The notes beneath the pieces are model-generated. The model saw nothing but the letters and a program-made list of their open reading frames with translations. It searched no databases and was not told the origin of the DNA. A stretch of DNA of 64,000 nt from Sphingomonas natans (lineage in GTDB: Bacteria; Pseudomonadota; Alphaproteobacteria; Sphingomonadales; Sphingomonadaceae). Positions 27,998 to 35,676 of the stretch are shown here, piece after piece (the stretch's first letter is position 1; each line of letters starts with the position of its first letter). Location of the stretch: the NCBI RefSeq assembly GCF_030546695.1, contig NZ_JAUOTP010000002.1, positions 310,001 to 374,000 of the forward strand. The letters are read 5' to 3'. The position numbers and the translations under genes are program-made.

Positions 27998-28443
27998 CCC
28001 GTGCCGCCCATCCGCCGGTTCATCCGGCTCAGCCGGGCCAGCAGCACCTTGGCTGCCTCGGCGTCGCTCAGTGCGATCGGGGCAGAGTGTCCCGTCACGG
28101 TCGCGCGATGCTGTCGCAGCAGGCTGAGCGCCGCGGGGGCCGAGAAGGCGCGCAATCCTTCGGCTTTGTCTTACGATACACCGTTCAACGCGCGGTCCAG
28201 CAGCTCCGCCTCCAAGCGAACATAACCTTCGCTGAGTGCCGCGGCCCAGCCTGCGCGGAACGCGTCGGACGTCGTCCGCTTGCGGTACACGCTGCCGGAC
28301 GACAGGCCGGAGGCCTTGCTGGCCTCGCGAATATTGGCCGTCTGGCCCAGCGTCTCGAGAAACAGCGCCTCGCGCTCTGCGCTCCAGCGCACCGGCGTGC
28401 GCGACGGCGCCCGGCGCGATCGGACGATCGTCCGCTTGCCCAT
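27994..28443 (-). pseudogene. GTA gp1-like small terminase gene with an internal stop
   Basis: Start ATG 28443 has GGGAG upstream. The first 90 codons give a helix-turn-helix-like protein (ALFLETLGQTANIREASKASGL, VYRKRTTSDAFRAGW, LLDRALNGVS) typical of gp1, then TAA at 28171-28173. The same frame continues open for 58 more codons (DKAEGLRAFSAP, LSLLRQHRATVTG, LLARLSRMNRRMGGTG) and ends in TGA overlapping the terminase ATG, exactly as an intact gp1 would. So a single nonsense change splits the gene. gp1 of GTAs is thought to act as the small terminase. Confidence 0.72.
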
Positions 28444-28613
28444 GTCCCAACTCCCATTTTCGATGCTCCCCAGGCTTTGCCGGGGACCGCGCTGCACGAT
28501 GCGGTGGAGGGGGCACGACCCGTTTGTCCAACCCTCTCCGCCGATCGGGAGCGGGGTCGCACGACCACCGCCAATGCGTTTCCGCCCGCCCCGCCAGGAT
28601 GTAGGCTCTTGCC

Positions 28614-29180
28614 ATGATCGAATTTGACGAGCGCAGGCCGTGGGATCGCTCTGCGATACTGCTGCTCATCGGTCCCGGCGGTGCGGGCAAATCCTCGCTG
28701 AGCCGCGCGCTGGCGCCTTTATTGGGCTATGATCTGATCGATCTCGATGAGGAGTTCAGCCGCCGGATCGGCGGGATCGACGCCGTCATCCGCGACGAGG
28801 GCTACGCTTCCTACAAATCGCGCAACTCGAGGCTGGCAGCCGCACTCGCGGCGGACGCCGTCGACCGGATGATCCTGGTGACCTCGTCGGGCTTTCTGAC
28901 TCGCGACAATCCCGAGCCCGCGCTCGCGGCGAACCGCGGCCTGCTGGCGGATTGCTATTCGATCTGCCTGCTGCCCTCACGCGATCTCGAACAGGCCGTG
29001 GCGACCATCGTCGCCCGCCAGCTCACGCGCCCCTTCGCCCGCGATCGATCACGCGAAGAAGCGACGATCAGGCACCGTTACCCCACCTATGCCACCTCGG
29101 GCGATCTGATCCTGTTCTCGGCCGAGCCGCCGGCAGCCATCGCTTCTGCGGTTGCGCACCGTCTGTCTGCGGCTCGCTGA
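28614..29180 (+). CDS. Shikimate kinase-like P-loop kinase
   Basis: 188 residues. Walker A GPGGAGKSS at 20-28 and DLIDLDEEFSRRIG (about 40-53) follow the shikimate-kinase pattern, with SSGFL and the LTRPFARDRS lid region also recognisable. Length fits AroK-like kinases. The phosphate acceptor is uncertain because several small-molecule kinases share this fold and the housekeeping aroK is usually beside aroB, which is not here. It is divergent from the GTA relic, about 170 bases away. Confidence 0.7.
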   Translation: MIEFDERRPWDRSAILLLIGPGGAGKSSLSRALAPLLGYDLIDLDEEFSRRIGGIDAVIRDEGYASYKSRNSRLAAALAADAVDRMILVTSSGFLTRDNPEPALAANRGLLADCYSICLLPSRDLEQAVATIVARQLTRPFARDRSREEATIRHRYPTYATSGDLILFSAEPPAAIASAVAHRLSAAR

Positions 29181-29303
29181 TTGCCTCCGATCGCCGTCGG
29201 CGCATTTCTCCAGCGTTCCTGATCCCTAGACGATCAGCGGGGCGCTGTCAAGCATTTGTTTATGGTTTGTTCCACATCGCGTTCGTGCCGTACGCGAAGA
29301 AAA

Positions 29304-29334
29304 GGGGCCCGCTCCCTGTGCGGAAGCAGGCCCC
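29304..29334 (-). terminator. Intrinsic terminator of the TorF-family porin gene
   Basis: GGGGCC/GGCCCC and AGC/GCT pairing gives a stem of about 9 base pairs; on the minus strand TTTTCTTCG follows. It sits 20 bases beyond the porin stop codon. Confidence 0.8.
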
Positions 29335-29353
29335 ATCCCCCCTCTGACCGGAT

Positions 29354-30112
29354 TTAGAAGGCGACGCCGATCGCCGCGACGACGCCGCCCTTGGCGACAT
29401 TCTTGCCCGAGAAATCGACCGCCTCGCCCTTCTTGAAGTCGGTATCGACATAGGCGACCGAGAAGGTCAGGTTCTTCCAGGTGTAAGCCGCCGTCAGGCT
29501 CCAGTCGGTATAGTTCTTGAGGCCCGCGGTCAGGTACGAGCGGCCCCAATTCTCGCCGAGATGGCCGGTCAGGCTCACGCCCGTACCGGGGATCCCGCCC
29601 GACAGTTCGGCATAGGTATAGAGATTGTCCTCGCGCGCGCTGCTGCACAGGCCGCAGCTCAGCGCATGCTGCTTCCACGAATAATTGAGGCCGGCCTTGG
29701 CGGTCACCGGGCCGAAGGTGCGCGAGACGTTGGCATAAGGCTCGAAGAAGTCGGTATTCCCGCTCGGGCCCGGATAGTAATAATAAAGCAGGCCGACATC
29801 GACGGTCGTGCCGTCATAGGTCTTCTTGTAGCCGGCATAGAGATCAATCTCCTGGTCGCTGCCCGCCGCGACATAATCGTCGATCGAGGAGCCCCAGGTG
29901 CCGACGTAAAAGCCGCTCGAATGGCTGACGCCGAGCGTGCCCTGGATCGCCGGATTCTTGTCCGTCTGGCTGATGCCGCGGAAGCGATAGTCGCTGGTCA
30001 GCGTCGCGCCGCCGGTGATCGTGAAGTCGCTGGCGGGCGCGTCCTGCGCCAGCACGGGCGCCGCGTAGAGCGCCGCGGCGAGGAGAGTGGAGCCGACGAG
30101 AATCGAGCGCAT
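29354..30112 (-). CDS. TorF family putative outer-membrane porin
   Basis: 252 residues. Signal peptide 1-22 (ending APVLAQ). The mature part begins with ITGGATLTSDYRFRGISQTDKNPAIQG, the hallmark of the TorF/TIGR02001 family, followed by alternating amphipathic strands and a terminal aromatic residue (GVAF), as expected for an outer-membrane barrel. Function is unproven; some relatives are linked to nitrogen or small-solute uptake. AAGGGA lies 5 bases before ATG 30112, fixing the start. Two cysteines (CGLC) sit in a probable external loop, which is unusual for porins. Confidence 0.85.
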   Translation of the reverse strand: MRSILVGSTLLAAALYAAPVLAQDAPASDFTITGGATLTSDYRFRGISQTDKNPAIQGTLGVSHSSGFYVGTWGSSIDDYVAAGSDQEIDLYAGYKKTYDGTTVDVGLLYYYYPGPSGNTDFFEPYANVSRTFGPVTAKAGLNYSWKQHALSCGLCSSAREDNLYTYAELSGGIPGTGVSLTGHLGENWGRSYLTAGLKNYTDWSLTAAYTWKNLTFSVAYVDTDFKKGEAVDFSGKNVAKGGVVAAIGVAF

Positions 30113-30408
30113 GGATGTCCCTTTCGCAAATTGCGTCATGTTCCGCTGCGCGCCGGTCGCGTCCTCACCTCTGCCTCCTTTTGGGAGCGGGGGAACTGCG
30201 TTCCGGCCCACCGGCATTGACGCAATATGTTGCTGGGCACAACGGCGGGAAGCCGCGCTTTCCTCAGGAAGTCACGCTTCCGTTGCGATTCAGCAACAGT
30301 TTAGAAACGTGGGATGAACGAATGCGGGAATCCGGCAACGAACGGCCGACTGCCGTCGTGAAACTGTGCGGTCCTCGTAGTGGCGCGAGGCCTGGACCCC
30401 GCCGGTCG
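30113..30408. other. Intergenic region upstream of the porin
   Basis: About 296 bases between the TorF porin start and the metC stop, both on the minus strand. It contains a short C-rich palindrome remnant near 30165-30195 (CTGCCTCCTTTTGGGAGCGGGGG) resembling the CCCTCCC family, and an AT-richer tract near 30220-30310. I see no gene and no convincing promoter. Confidence 0.4.
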
Positions 30409-31590
30409 TCAGCCCGCGATCCGCGCGAACCCCGCCTCCAGATCGGCGATCAGGTCGTCCGCATCCTCCAGCCCGATGTGCAGTCGCACGAACGCGCCCT
30501 CCGTGGTCCAGGGCCTTGCCGTGCGGATCGGCCGCGGATCGATCGGCAAGGCCAAGCTCTCGTAACCACCCCACGAATAGCCGATCCCGAAATGGCGCAG
30601 TCCATCGATGAAGCGCGTCCGGCCGGCATCGTCGGCCTGCTTCAGCGAGAAACTGAACAACCCCGACGATCCGCGGAAATCGCGCGCCCACAGATCGTGC
30701 CCCGGGCAGGACGGCAGCGCCGGGTGCAGCACCACGCCCACCTCCGCCCGCCCCCCGAGCCAGCGCGCGACCTTCAGCGCCCCCGCCTCGTGCGCGCGCA
30801 GCCGCAGCTCCATCGTCCGCAAGCCGCGCAGGCACAAAGCGGCATCGTCCGGCCCGACCACCTGGCCCAGCCCCTGGCTCGTCTTGCGCACCGTCTCGAA
30901 GAATCCGGCCCGCGCGGTCGTCGCCCCCATCATCAGGTCCGAATGGCCGCCGACATATTTGGTCAGCGCGGTGATCGAAATATCCACGCCCAGCGAAATC
31001 GCGGGCAGCAGCAGCGAGGTCGCCCACGTATTGTCGATGAGACTGACGATCCCCGCCGCGCGCGCCTTCGCCGCGATCCCTGGCACGTCCTGCACCTCGA
31101 AGGTCAGGCTGCCCGGGCTTTCGAGGAACACCGCCTTCGTGTTCGGCCCGAACAACGCCGCCACCGCGTCCGCGTTGAGCAGCGGATCGTAATAACGCGT
31201 GACGATCCCGATCTTCTTGAGGATCCCGCCGCACACCGCGCGCGTCGGCTCATAGGCCGTATCCACCATCAGCAGCTCGTCGCCCGGCGCGAGCACCGCG
31301 AGCAACGCCGTCGCCACCGCCTGCGCGCCGGACGAATGGAGCACCGTGCCCGCCGCGCCCGGCTCCAGCTGCGTCAGCGCCTCGGCCAGCGCCCATTGCG
31401 TCGGCGTGCCGCGCCGCCCGTAATAGAGGCCCGCATCAGGATTGCGCCCCGCCGCGCGCAGCGCCGCGACATCGTCGAACAGGATCGTCGAGGCGTGCCA
31501 CACCGGCGGATTGACGATCCCGCGCGTCCATTCCTTGCGCCGACCGGCCGTCGCCAGCAACGTCGCCGGCCGGTCGCCCTCGTCGCTCAT
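30409..31590 (-). CDS. metC: Cystathionine beta-lyase
   Basis: 393 residues, Cys/Met metabolism PLP family. The PLP lysine is in [17 protein letters not shown], with [16 protein letters not shown] and VDTAYEPTR around the cofactor and [10 protein letters not shown] upstream. The YGRRGTPT and SWGGYESL segments favour the beta-lyase branch. It cleaves cystathionine to homocysteine, pyruvate and ammonia. AAGGAAA precedes ATG 31590, which overlaps the sseA stop as ATGA, so the two sulfur-metabolism genes are translationally coupled. Confidence 0.9.
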   Translation of the reverse strand: MSDEGDRPATLLATAGRRKEWTRGIVNPPVWHASTILFDDVAALRAAGRNPDAGLYYGRRGTPTQWALAEALTQLEPGAAGTVLHSSGAQAVATALLAVLAPGDELLMVDTAYEPTRAVCGGILKKIGIVTRYYDPLLNADAVAALFGPNTKAVFLESPGSLTFEVQDVPGIAAKARAAGIVSLIDNTWATSLLLPAISLGVDISITALTKYVGGHSDLMMGATTARAGFFETVRKTSQGLGQVVGPDDAALCLRGLRTMELRLRAHEAGALKVARWLGGRAEVGVVLHPALPSCPGHDLWARDFRGSSGLFSFSLKQADDAGRTRFIDGLRHFGIGYSWGGYESLALPIDPRPIRTARPWTTEGAFVRLHIGLEDADDLIADLEAGFARIAG

Positions 31591-32420
31591 GTGACGCTTT
31601 CCTTGGGCGTCTGCGGCAGCGCGCCCCACTCGCTCCACGATCCGTCGTACAAAGCCCACTCGCTCTTGCCCGCCAGCGCGAGCCCGAACAGCAGGATCGA
31701 TGCGGTGATCCCCGATCCGCACGTCGTCACGATCGGCGCGTCGGGATCGACACCGACGGCGCGGAAGGCGGCGAGGATCTCGTCGGCCGATCGCCAATTG
31801 CCCTCGGCATCGAACAGCTTCCCGTAGGGCAGGTTGTACGCGCCCGGCATATGCCCGCGCGCTACGCCCGGCCGCGGATCGCCCTCTTCGCCACTGAAGC
31901 GTGCCGCGCTGCGTGCATCCACGATCTGCGCCGCGCCGATCGCGACGAGCGCCTCCATCTCCTCCAGCCCGCGCACCAGCGCCGGATTGTGCCACGCGGT
32001 CGCATGGCCGCCGCCCGGCTCCCCGGCAGGTCCGGTCTCCAGCGGCCGACCTTCCGCCTTCCACCGCGCGAGCCCGCCGTCGAGCAGCGAAACATGCTCG
32101 AAGCCGAACAGCCGGAACAGCCACCAGGCGCGCGCAGCGGTCTTGTGTGGCGCCTGGTCGTAGAGCACGACGCGATCGTCGCTATCGATTCCCAGCGCAC
32201 GCAGCCGCGCCTGGAACTGCTGCGCGGGCGGCGCCATGCTCGGCAGCGCGCTGGCATGGTCGTGCAGCTCGCCCAGATCGAGGAACAGGGCGCCCGGCAC
32301 ATGCCCGCTCTCGAAATCGGCGCGCGCGTCGCGCCCCGGCTCCAGCGCATAATAGGTCGCATCGAGGATCGTCGCGCCTGTGTCGGCGGTGAGATCGGCG
32401 GGGGTCATCAGGATCTTCAT
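31587..32420 (-). CDS. sseA: 3-mercaptopyruvate sulfurtransferase
   Basis: 277 residues, two rhodanese domains. The active-site loop CGSGITAS at Cys234 matches the CG(S/T)G(V/I)TA loop of mercaptopyruvate sulfurtransferases, not thiosulfate sulfurtransferases. The inactive first domain ends near residue 125 ([15 protein letters not shown]). It transfers sulfur from 3-mercaptopyruvate to thiol acceptors or cyanide. ATG 32420 is the family start; ATG 32408 is possible. It overlaps metC and is divergent from queF. Confidence 0.92.
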   Translation of the reverse strand: MKILMTPADLTADTGATILDATYYALEPGRDARADFESGHVPGALFLDLGELHDHASALPSMAPPAQQFQARLRALGIDSDDRVVLYDQAPHKTAARAWWLFRLFGFEHVSLLDGGLARWKAEGRPLETGPAGEPGGGHATAWHNPALVRGLEEMEALVAIGAAQIVDARSAARFSGEEGDPRPGVARGHMPGAYNLPYGKLFDAEGNWRSADEILAAFRAVGVDPDAPIVTTCGSGITASILLFGLALAGKSEWALYDGSWSEWGALPQTPKESVT

Positions 32421-32498
32421 CGCCGAAAACTAGCCGCCGGCTCCCGCCACGTCACCTCCCCCGATGACGGACGCCGCCCGATTGCCTACATAAACACG

Positions 32499-32945
32499 AT
32501 GAGCCTCACCCATCTTGGCCAGCCTTCCGCGCTGCCCGCCTCGCCCGAGGCCGCCGTCCTCGATTATGTTCCCAACCCGCGCACGGGCCGGCCCTATCTG
32601 GTCCGCTTCACCGCGCCCGAATTCACCTCGCTCTGCCCGGTCACCGGCCAGCCCGATTTCGCGCATCTCGTCATCGATTATGCACCCGGCGCGACGATCG
32701 TCGAATCCAAGTCGCTCAAGCTGTTCCTCGGCGCCTTCCGCAACCACGCCGCCTTCCACGAGGATTGCACGGTCGGCATCGGCGAGCGCCTAGTCGCCGA
32801 GATGGCGCCGCTCTGGCTGCGCATCGGCGGCTATTGGTATCCGCGCGGCGGCATTCCGATCGACGTCTTCTGGCAATCGGGCGCGCCTCCCGAGGGCCTC
32901 TGGCTCCCCGATCAGGGCGTCCCCTCCTATCGCGGCAGAGGCTGA
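32499..32945 (+). CDS. queF: NADPH-dependent 7-cyano-7-deazaguanine reductase (preQ0 reductase)
   Basis: 148 residues, the short unimodular type. The nucleophile Cys46 is in [16 protein letters not shown] with the catalytic Asp53, and the NADPH-binding motif ESKSLKLFL is at 69-77. It reduces preQ0 to preQ1, the base that Tgt inserts into tRNA. The frame is open upstream, but ATG 32499 gives the family N-terminus; no strong ribosome site is visible. It is the third queuosine gene in this window and lies about 27 kb from tgt. Confidence 0.95.
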   Translation: MSLTHLGQPSALPASPEAAVLDYVPNPRTGRPYLVRFTAPEFTSLCPVTGQPDFAHLVIDYAPGATIVESKSLKLFLGAFRNHAAFHEDCTVGIGERLVAEMAPLWLRIGGYWYPRGGIPIDVFWQSGAPPEGLWLPDQGVPSYRGRG

Positions 32946-32970
32946 ATCCGCCACCCCACCGCGCCCCAAC

Positions 32971-33023
32971 CCGTTCGGTTCGAGCGAAGTCGAGAACCCC
33001 CAGCATCGAGCGAAGTCGAGATG
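32971..33023. repeat. CGAGCGAAGTCGAGA family repeat, copy 2
   Basis: Two direct copies of TCGAGCGAAGTCGAGA (as TTCGAGCGAAGTCGAGAA and ATCGAGCGAAGTCGAGAT) sit side by side downstream of queF, preceded by CCGTTCGG. The same unit forms the palindrome in the ruvC-ruvA gap. Confidence 0.6.
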
Positions 33024-33043
33024 CGTCGCCACAGGAACCACGC

Positions 33044-33454
33044 ATGAAAAAATTGCCAGCCCTCCTCGCCGCCGCCCTCCTTGCCACCCCGCTGGCCGCG
33101 CAGACCCCCGACGCCGCGATGCGCACAAGCCGCCAGATGGCGGCGCTCCCCGAGATCCAGCGCTACGCCGCGATCCGCCGCGCGATCCAGGATAACGGCC
33201 TGTGGTGCCCGCGCGTCGCCGCCGCCGCCTTTCAGCAACCGATCAAGAATCTCGCCATGTGGGTCGCACGCTGCGACGCGATCACGGCTCCGAAGAAGAC
33301 GCTCGCCGGCACGATGCCTAAGTCGAGCGAAACCTACGGCGTCTTCATCGGCCCCGACGGCACCGTCCAGGCCGGCCAATGCTCGGAAATCACGAAGGTC
33401 AAATGGCCCGCCTGCCGCCCCCTGCCGGCAACGCCCGCACCGAAGAAAGGCTGA
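33044..33454 (+). CDS. Small secreted protein of unknown function
   Basis: 136 residues. Signal peptide 1-20 (MKKLPALLAAALLATPLAAQ). The mature part has three Cys (LWCPRV, ARCDA, GQCSEI, plus PACRP near the end), so disulfides are possible in the periplasm. AGGAA lies 6 bases before ATG 33044. I do not recognise a domain. It is bounded by two different palindromic repeats. Confidence 0.65.
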   Translation: MKKLPALLAAALLATPLAAQTPDAAMRTSRQMAALPEIQRYAAIRRAIQDNGLWCPRVAAAAFQQPIKNLAMWVARCDAITAPKKTLAGTMPKSSETYGVFIGPDGTVQAGQCSEITKVKWPACRPLPATPAPKKG

Positions 33455-33483
33455 CGCCGCGCTTCGAAAGACGAAAGAAGCTG

Positions 33484-33610
33484 ATTTACGCAGAGGCGCG
33501 GAGGCGCAGAGACGTCCCGCGCGGCGCAGGCGCATCGAGTAAAATCACCGGTTACAGTAACGGACGAAGGCGTCGGCGAAGACCGACACCTCTGCGTCTC
33601 CGCGTGAATC
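33484..33610. repeat. Long extragenic palindrome, ACGCAGAGGCGCGGAGGCGCAGAG family
   Basis: TTTACGCAGAGGCGCGGAGGCGCAGAGA at the left is mirrored by CCTCTGCGTCTCCGCGTGAATC at the right, giving a stem of about 20 bases with a ~75-base centre. It lies in the gap between two convergent small secreted-protein genes and may terminate both. Only one copy is present in this window. Confidence 0.65.
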
Positions 33611-33619
33611 AAATCTTCT

Positions 33620-34090
33620 TTAGTTCGCCACCACAGCCACGGTGATCCCCGCCGCCTTCGCCTCGCTCAGATCGAGATGCCACACGCCGGGCGCCAGATC
33701 GAAGCTCACGATCTTGGCGATGCCCGAGCAGGCCGGGCCATGCCCGTGCGCGGTCGATGGCGCCTCGCCCGCCGCGCGCAGGACCGAGATCCACGCCCCT
33801 TGCGACAAGGCGACGCGATACGTCCCCGCCTTCACCACCGTCAGCAGATAGGCGCCCGCAAAAGTGCCCGGCTTGAACGGCCGCGCGCCCGCCACCGGCG
33901 GCGGCACATCGACGCGCTTCAGCGTCAGCGCCACGGCCTTGCCGATCGCCGGCGCGCCCGTCTCCGGCCGCCCGAAGCTCTCGAACCCCGGCACGATCTC
34001 GGCGCGCACGCACACCGGCTCCGCCTTGGGCGCCTCCTGCGCGAAGACAGCGAAAGGCGCGAGCGCCGCGAGAGCCAGCCACCGCTTCAT
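33620..34090 (-). CDS. Secreted protein of unknown function
   Basis: 156 residues. Short signal peptide 1-17 (ending FAVFAQ). The mature part looks beta-rich (GAYLLTVVKAGTYRVALSQGAWISVL, GVWHLDLSEAKAAGITVAVV) and includes HGHGPACSG, a possible metal-binding cluster. No family recognised with certainty. Its ATG 34090 overlaps the oxygenase stop as ATGA, so it is coupled to the 2OG/Fe(II)-type oxygenase; whether the two share a process is unknown. Confidence 0.65.
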   Translation of the reverse strand: MKRWLALAALAPFAVFAQEAPKAEPVCVRAEIVPGFESFGRPETGAPAIGKAVALTLKRVDVPPPVAGARPFKPGTFAGAYLLTVVKAGTYRVALSQGAWISVLRAAGEAPSTAHGHGPACSGIAKIVSFDLAPGVWHLDLSEAKAAGITVAVVAN

Positions 34091-35037
34091 GCCAGCTTGA
34101 TCTCCCGGAGCCGCTCGTAAAGATAATCATGCGCCGTGATCGGCACCGGATACAGGTTCGGCCGCTCATCGCTCACGCAGCCCGGCAGCGTCTCGATCAG
34201 ATAATCGGGCCGGAAGTGGAGGAAGAACGGCATCGAGTAGCGCGCGAAGCCGCGCCGCTCGGGCGCCGGGTTGAGCACGCGGTGCGTCGTCGATCGCAGC
34301 ACGTTGTTGGTCAGCCGCTGCAGCATGTCGCCGACATTGATGGCCAGCTCGCCGGGCTTGGGCTGGACGGGCAACCAATTGCCGTCGCGGTCGAGCAGTT
34401 CGAGCCCTGCTTCCTCCGCGCCGAGCAGCAGGGTGATCGTGTTGATATCCTCGTGCGCGCCCGCGCGGATACTCGGCCCGTCAGGCCCCATCGGCGGATA
34501 ATGGAGCAGCCGCAGCACGCTGTTGCCGTTCAATATCGTCGCGTCGAAGAAATCGGGCGTCAGCTCCAGATAGCGCGCGATCGCCTGCAACAGCCGCCGC
34601 CCCGCTTCCTCCAGCGCGTCGTACAGCGCCAGCTCCGCGCGGCGGAAGCCGTCGATCTCCTCGGGCCAGACGTTGGGCGGCATCACCGCCTCGAGCGGAT
34701 CGCCCTTCGGCAGCTCGCGCCCGACATGCCAGAATTCCTTCAGGTCGTGCGCCTTCGCGCCCTTCGCGGTCTCGATCCCGAACGGAATGTAACCGCGCTG
34801 GCCGCCGCTGCCGGCATTGGCATAGTTCCGCTTCACCTCTTCGGGCAGCGCGAAGAATGCCTTGGCCTTCGCATCCGCCTCGGCGATCAGCTCGGGCGAC
34901 ACGCCATGATCGGCGACGATCGCGAACCCGTAGCGCGCGAAGGATCCGCCCAGCGCCTGCGCGAATCCGTCCGGATCGCGCACTGCATCGGCGAGGCTGA
35001 CGGTGGGGACGATGGGTGTGTCGAGGATCGTGGCCAT
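34087..35037 (-). CDS. Isopenicillin N synthase-like Fe(II)/2-oxoglutarate-type oxygenase
   Basis: 316 residues. The iron ligands are in AGAHEDINTITLLLG (His195, Asp197) and STTHRVLNP (His252); ARYSMPFFL supplies the RxS motif (Arg266, Ser268) that binds the 2-oxoglutarate or substrate carboxylate. The N-terminal DIOX_N region (FAQALGGSFARYGFAIVADHGV) is complete. The substrate is unknown. ATG 35037 is used because the open frame upstream is low-complexity. It forms a two-gene unit with the small secreted protein downstream. Confidence 0.87.
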   Translation of the reverse strand: MATILDTPIVPTVSLADAVRDPDGFAQALGGSFARYGFAIVADHGVSPELIAEADAKAKAFFALPEEVKRNYANAGSGGQRGYIPFGIETAKGAKAHDLKEFWHVGRELPKGDPLEAVMPPNVWPEEIDGFRRAELALYDALEEAGRRLLQAIARYLELTPDFFDATILNGNSVLRLLHYPPMGPDGPSIRAGAHEDINTITLLLGAEEAGLELLDRDGNWLPVQPKPGELAINVGDMLQRLTNNVLRSTTHRVLNPAPERRGFARYSMPFFLHFRPDYLIETLPGCVSDERPNLYPVPITAHDYLYERLREIKLA

Positions 35038-35122
35038 GGCGATGATGTAGGCCGCTCGATCGCTCCCCTCAACCGCCCAGGTCGTAACGGGACGGGCGAC
35101 GCTGGCGCCCGTCCCGACTTCG

Positions 35123-35503
35123 TCACGCCTTCTTGCGCGCCCGCTTCGGAGCGGCGGCGGCGGCGACATCCTCTTCCTCGTCCGGCTGGTCTTCGCCGGC
35201 CTCGGTCAGCGCCTCGCCCAGCGCCTTGAGCTTGTCGCCATATTTATCGGCCTTGTCGGCGATCTTGGTCGTCGCCACGCCCAGCCGGTGGACGAGCGCA
35301 TGGACGCGGTCCGCGTCGGGCTCGGGCTTTTCGAGCTGCTTGCGGAGCGCACCGAGGTCGCGAAGAATGCCCTTCGCACCGGGAATGTCGACTTCAGCCA
35401 GCGCCGCTTCCCAATCCTCGACCATGTCCGCGCCCTTGGTCGGCTTGGTGTCGTCGAGCCCGCGATTGATCGCGTTCATCGTTCCGGCAAATTTGATCGC
35501 CAT
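35123..35503 (-). CDS. Small helical protein of unknown function
   Basis: 126 residues. GAGAGGAT lies 8 bases before ATG 35503, fixing the start. The body is mostly helical and charged (DWEAALAEVDIPGAKGILRDLGALRKQLE, ADKADKYGDKLKALGEALTEAG), followed by an acidic stretch (DQPDEEEDV) and a basic tail (PKRARKKA). There is no signal peptide. The basic tail could bind nucleic acid, but this is speculation. It is upstream of the oxygenase gene on the same strand, 85 bases apart. Confidence 0.6.
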   Translation of the reverse strand: MAIKFAGTMNAINRGLDDTKPTKGADMVEDWEAALAEVDIPGAKGILRDLGALRKQLEKPEPDADRVHALVHRLGVATTKIADKADKYGDKLKALGEALTEAGEDQPDEEEDVAAAAAPKRARKKA

Positions 35504-35676
35504 CCGTGTGATCCTCTCGTGCAGGGAAATCCCGTCTGCCAACGAGGTGCCCCGCCGTTAGGTCCGCCGGGGGAGGCCGCCTGATCGGAAAAAGACTTAT
35601 GGAACAAACAGATGGTGGAGGTGTGCAGGAACGTCCGCCTTGGACGCAGAGAAACGCACCCTGCCGTTTGCGTCGT

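Larger units (their letters stand above)
24612..28443 (-). mobile_element. Relic of a gene-transfer-agent (GTA) structural cluster
   Basis: In transcription order the block holds gp1 (with a premature stop), the large terminase lacking its last part, the 3' half of the host-specificity/tail gene and DUF2793. In intact alphaproteobacterial GTAs these are the two ends of a cluster that also encodes portal, protease, capsid, tail, tape-measure and peptidase proteins. All of that middle part is missing, as if removed by a single deletion at about 26740-26755. No integrase, attachment repeat or excision gene is visible, which fits a vertically inherited GTA, not a prophage. Confidence 0.8.

Noticed and set aside
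24612-28443. Reading the phage-like block as a recent prophage
   Set aside because: There is no integrase, repressor, lysis gene or attachment repeat, and gene order matches the two ends of an alphaproteobacterial GTA, so it is better explained as a GTA relic.
31591-32124. N-terminal extension of metC upstream of base 31590
   Set aside because: The frame is open, but the sequence there is the shadow of sseA; the beta-lyase family starts near [12 protein letters not shown], which has a ribosome site and an ATGA overlap.
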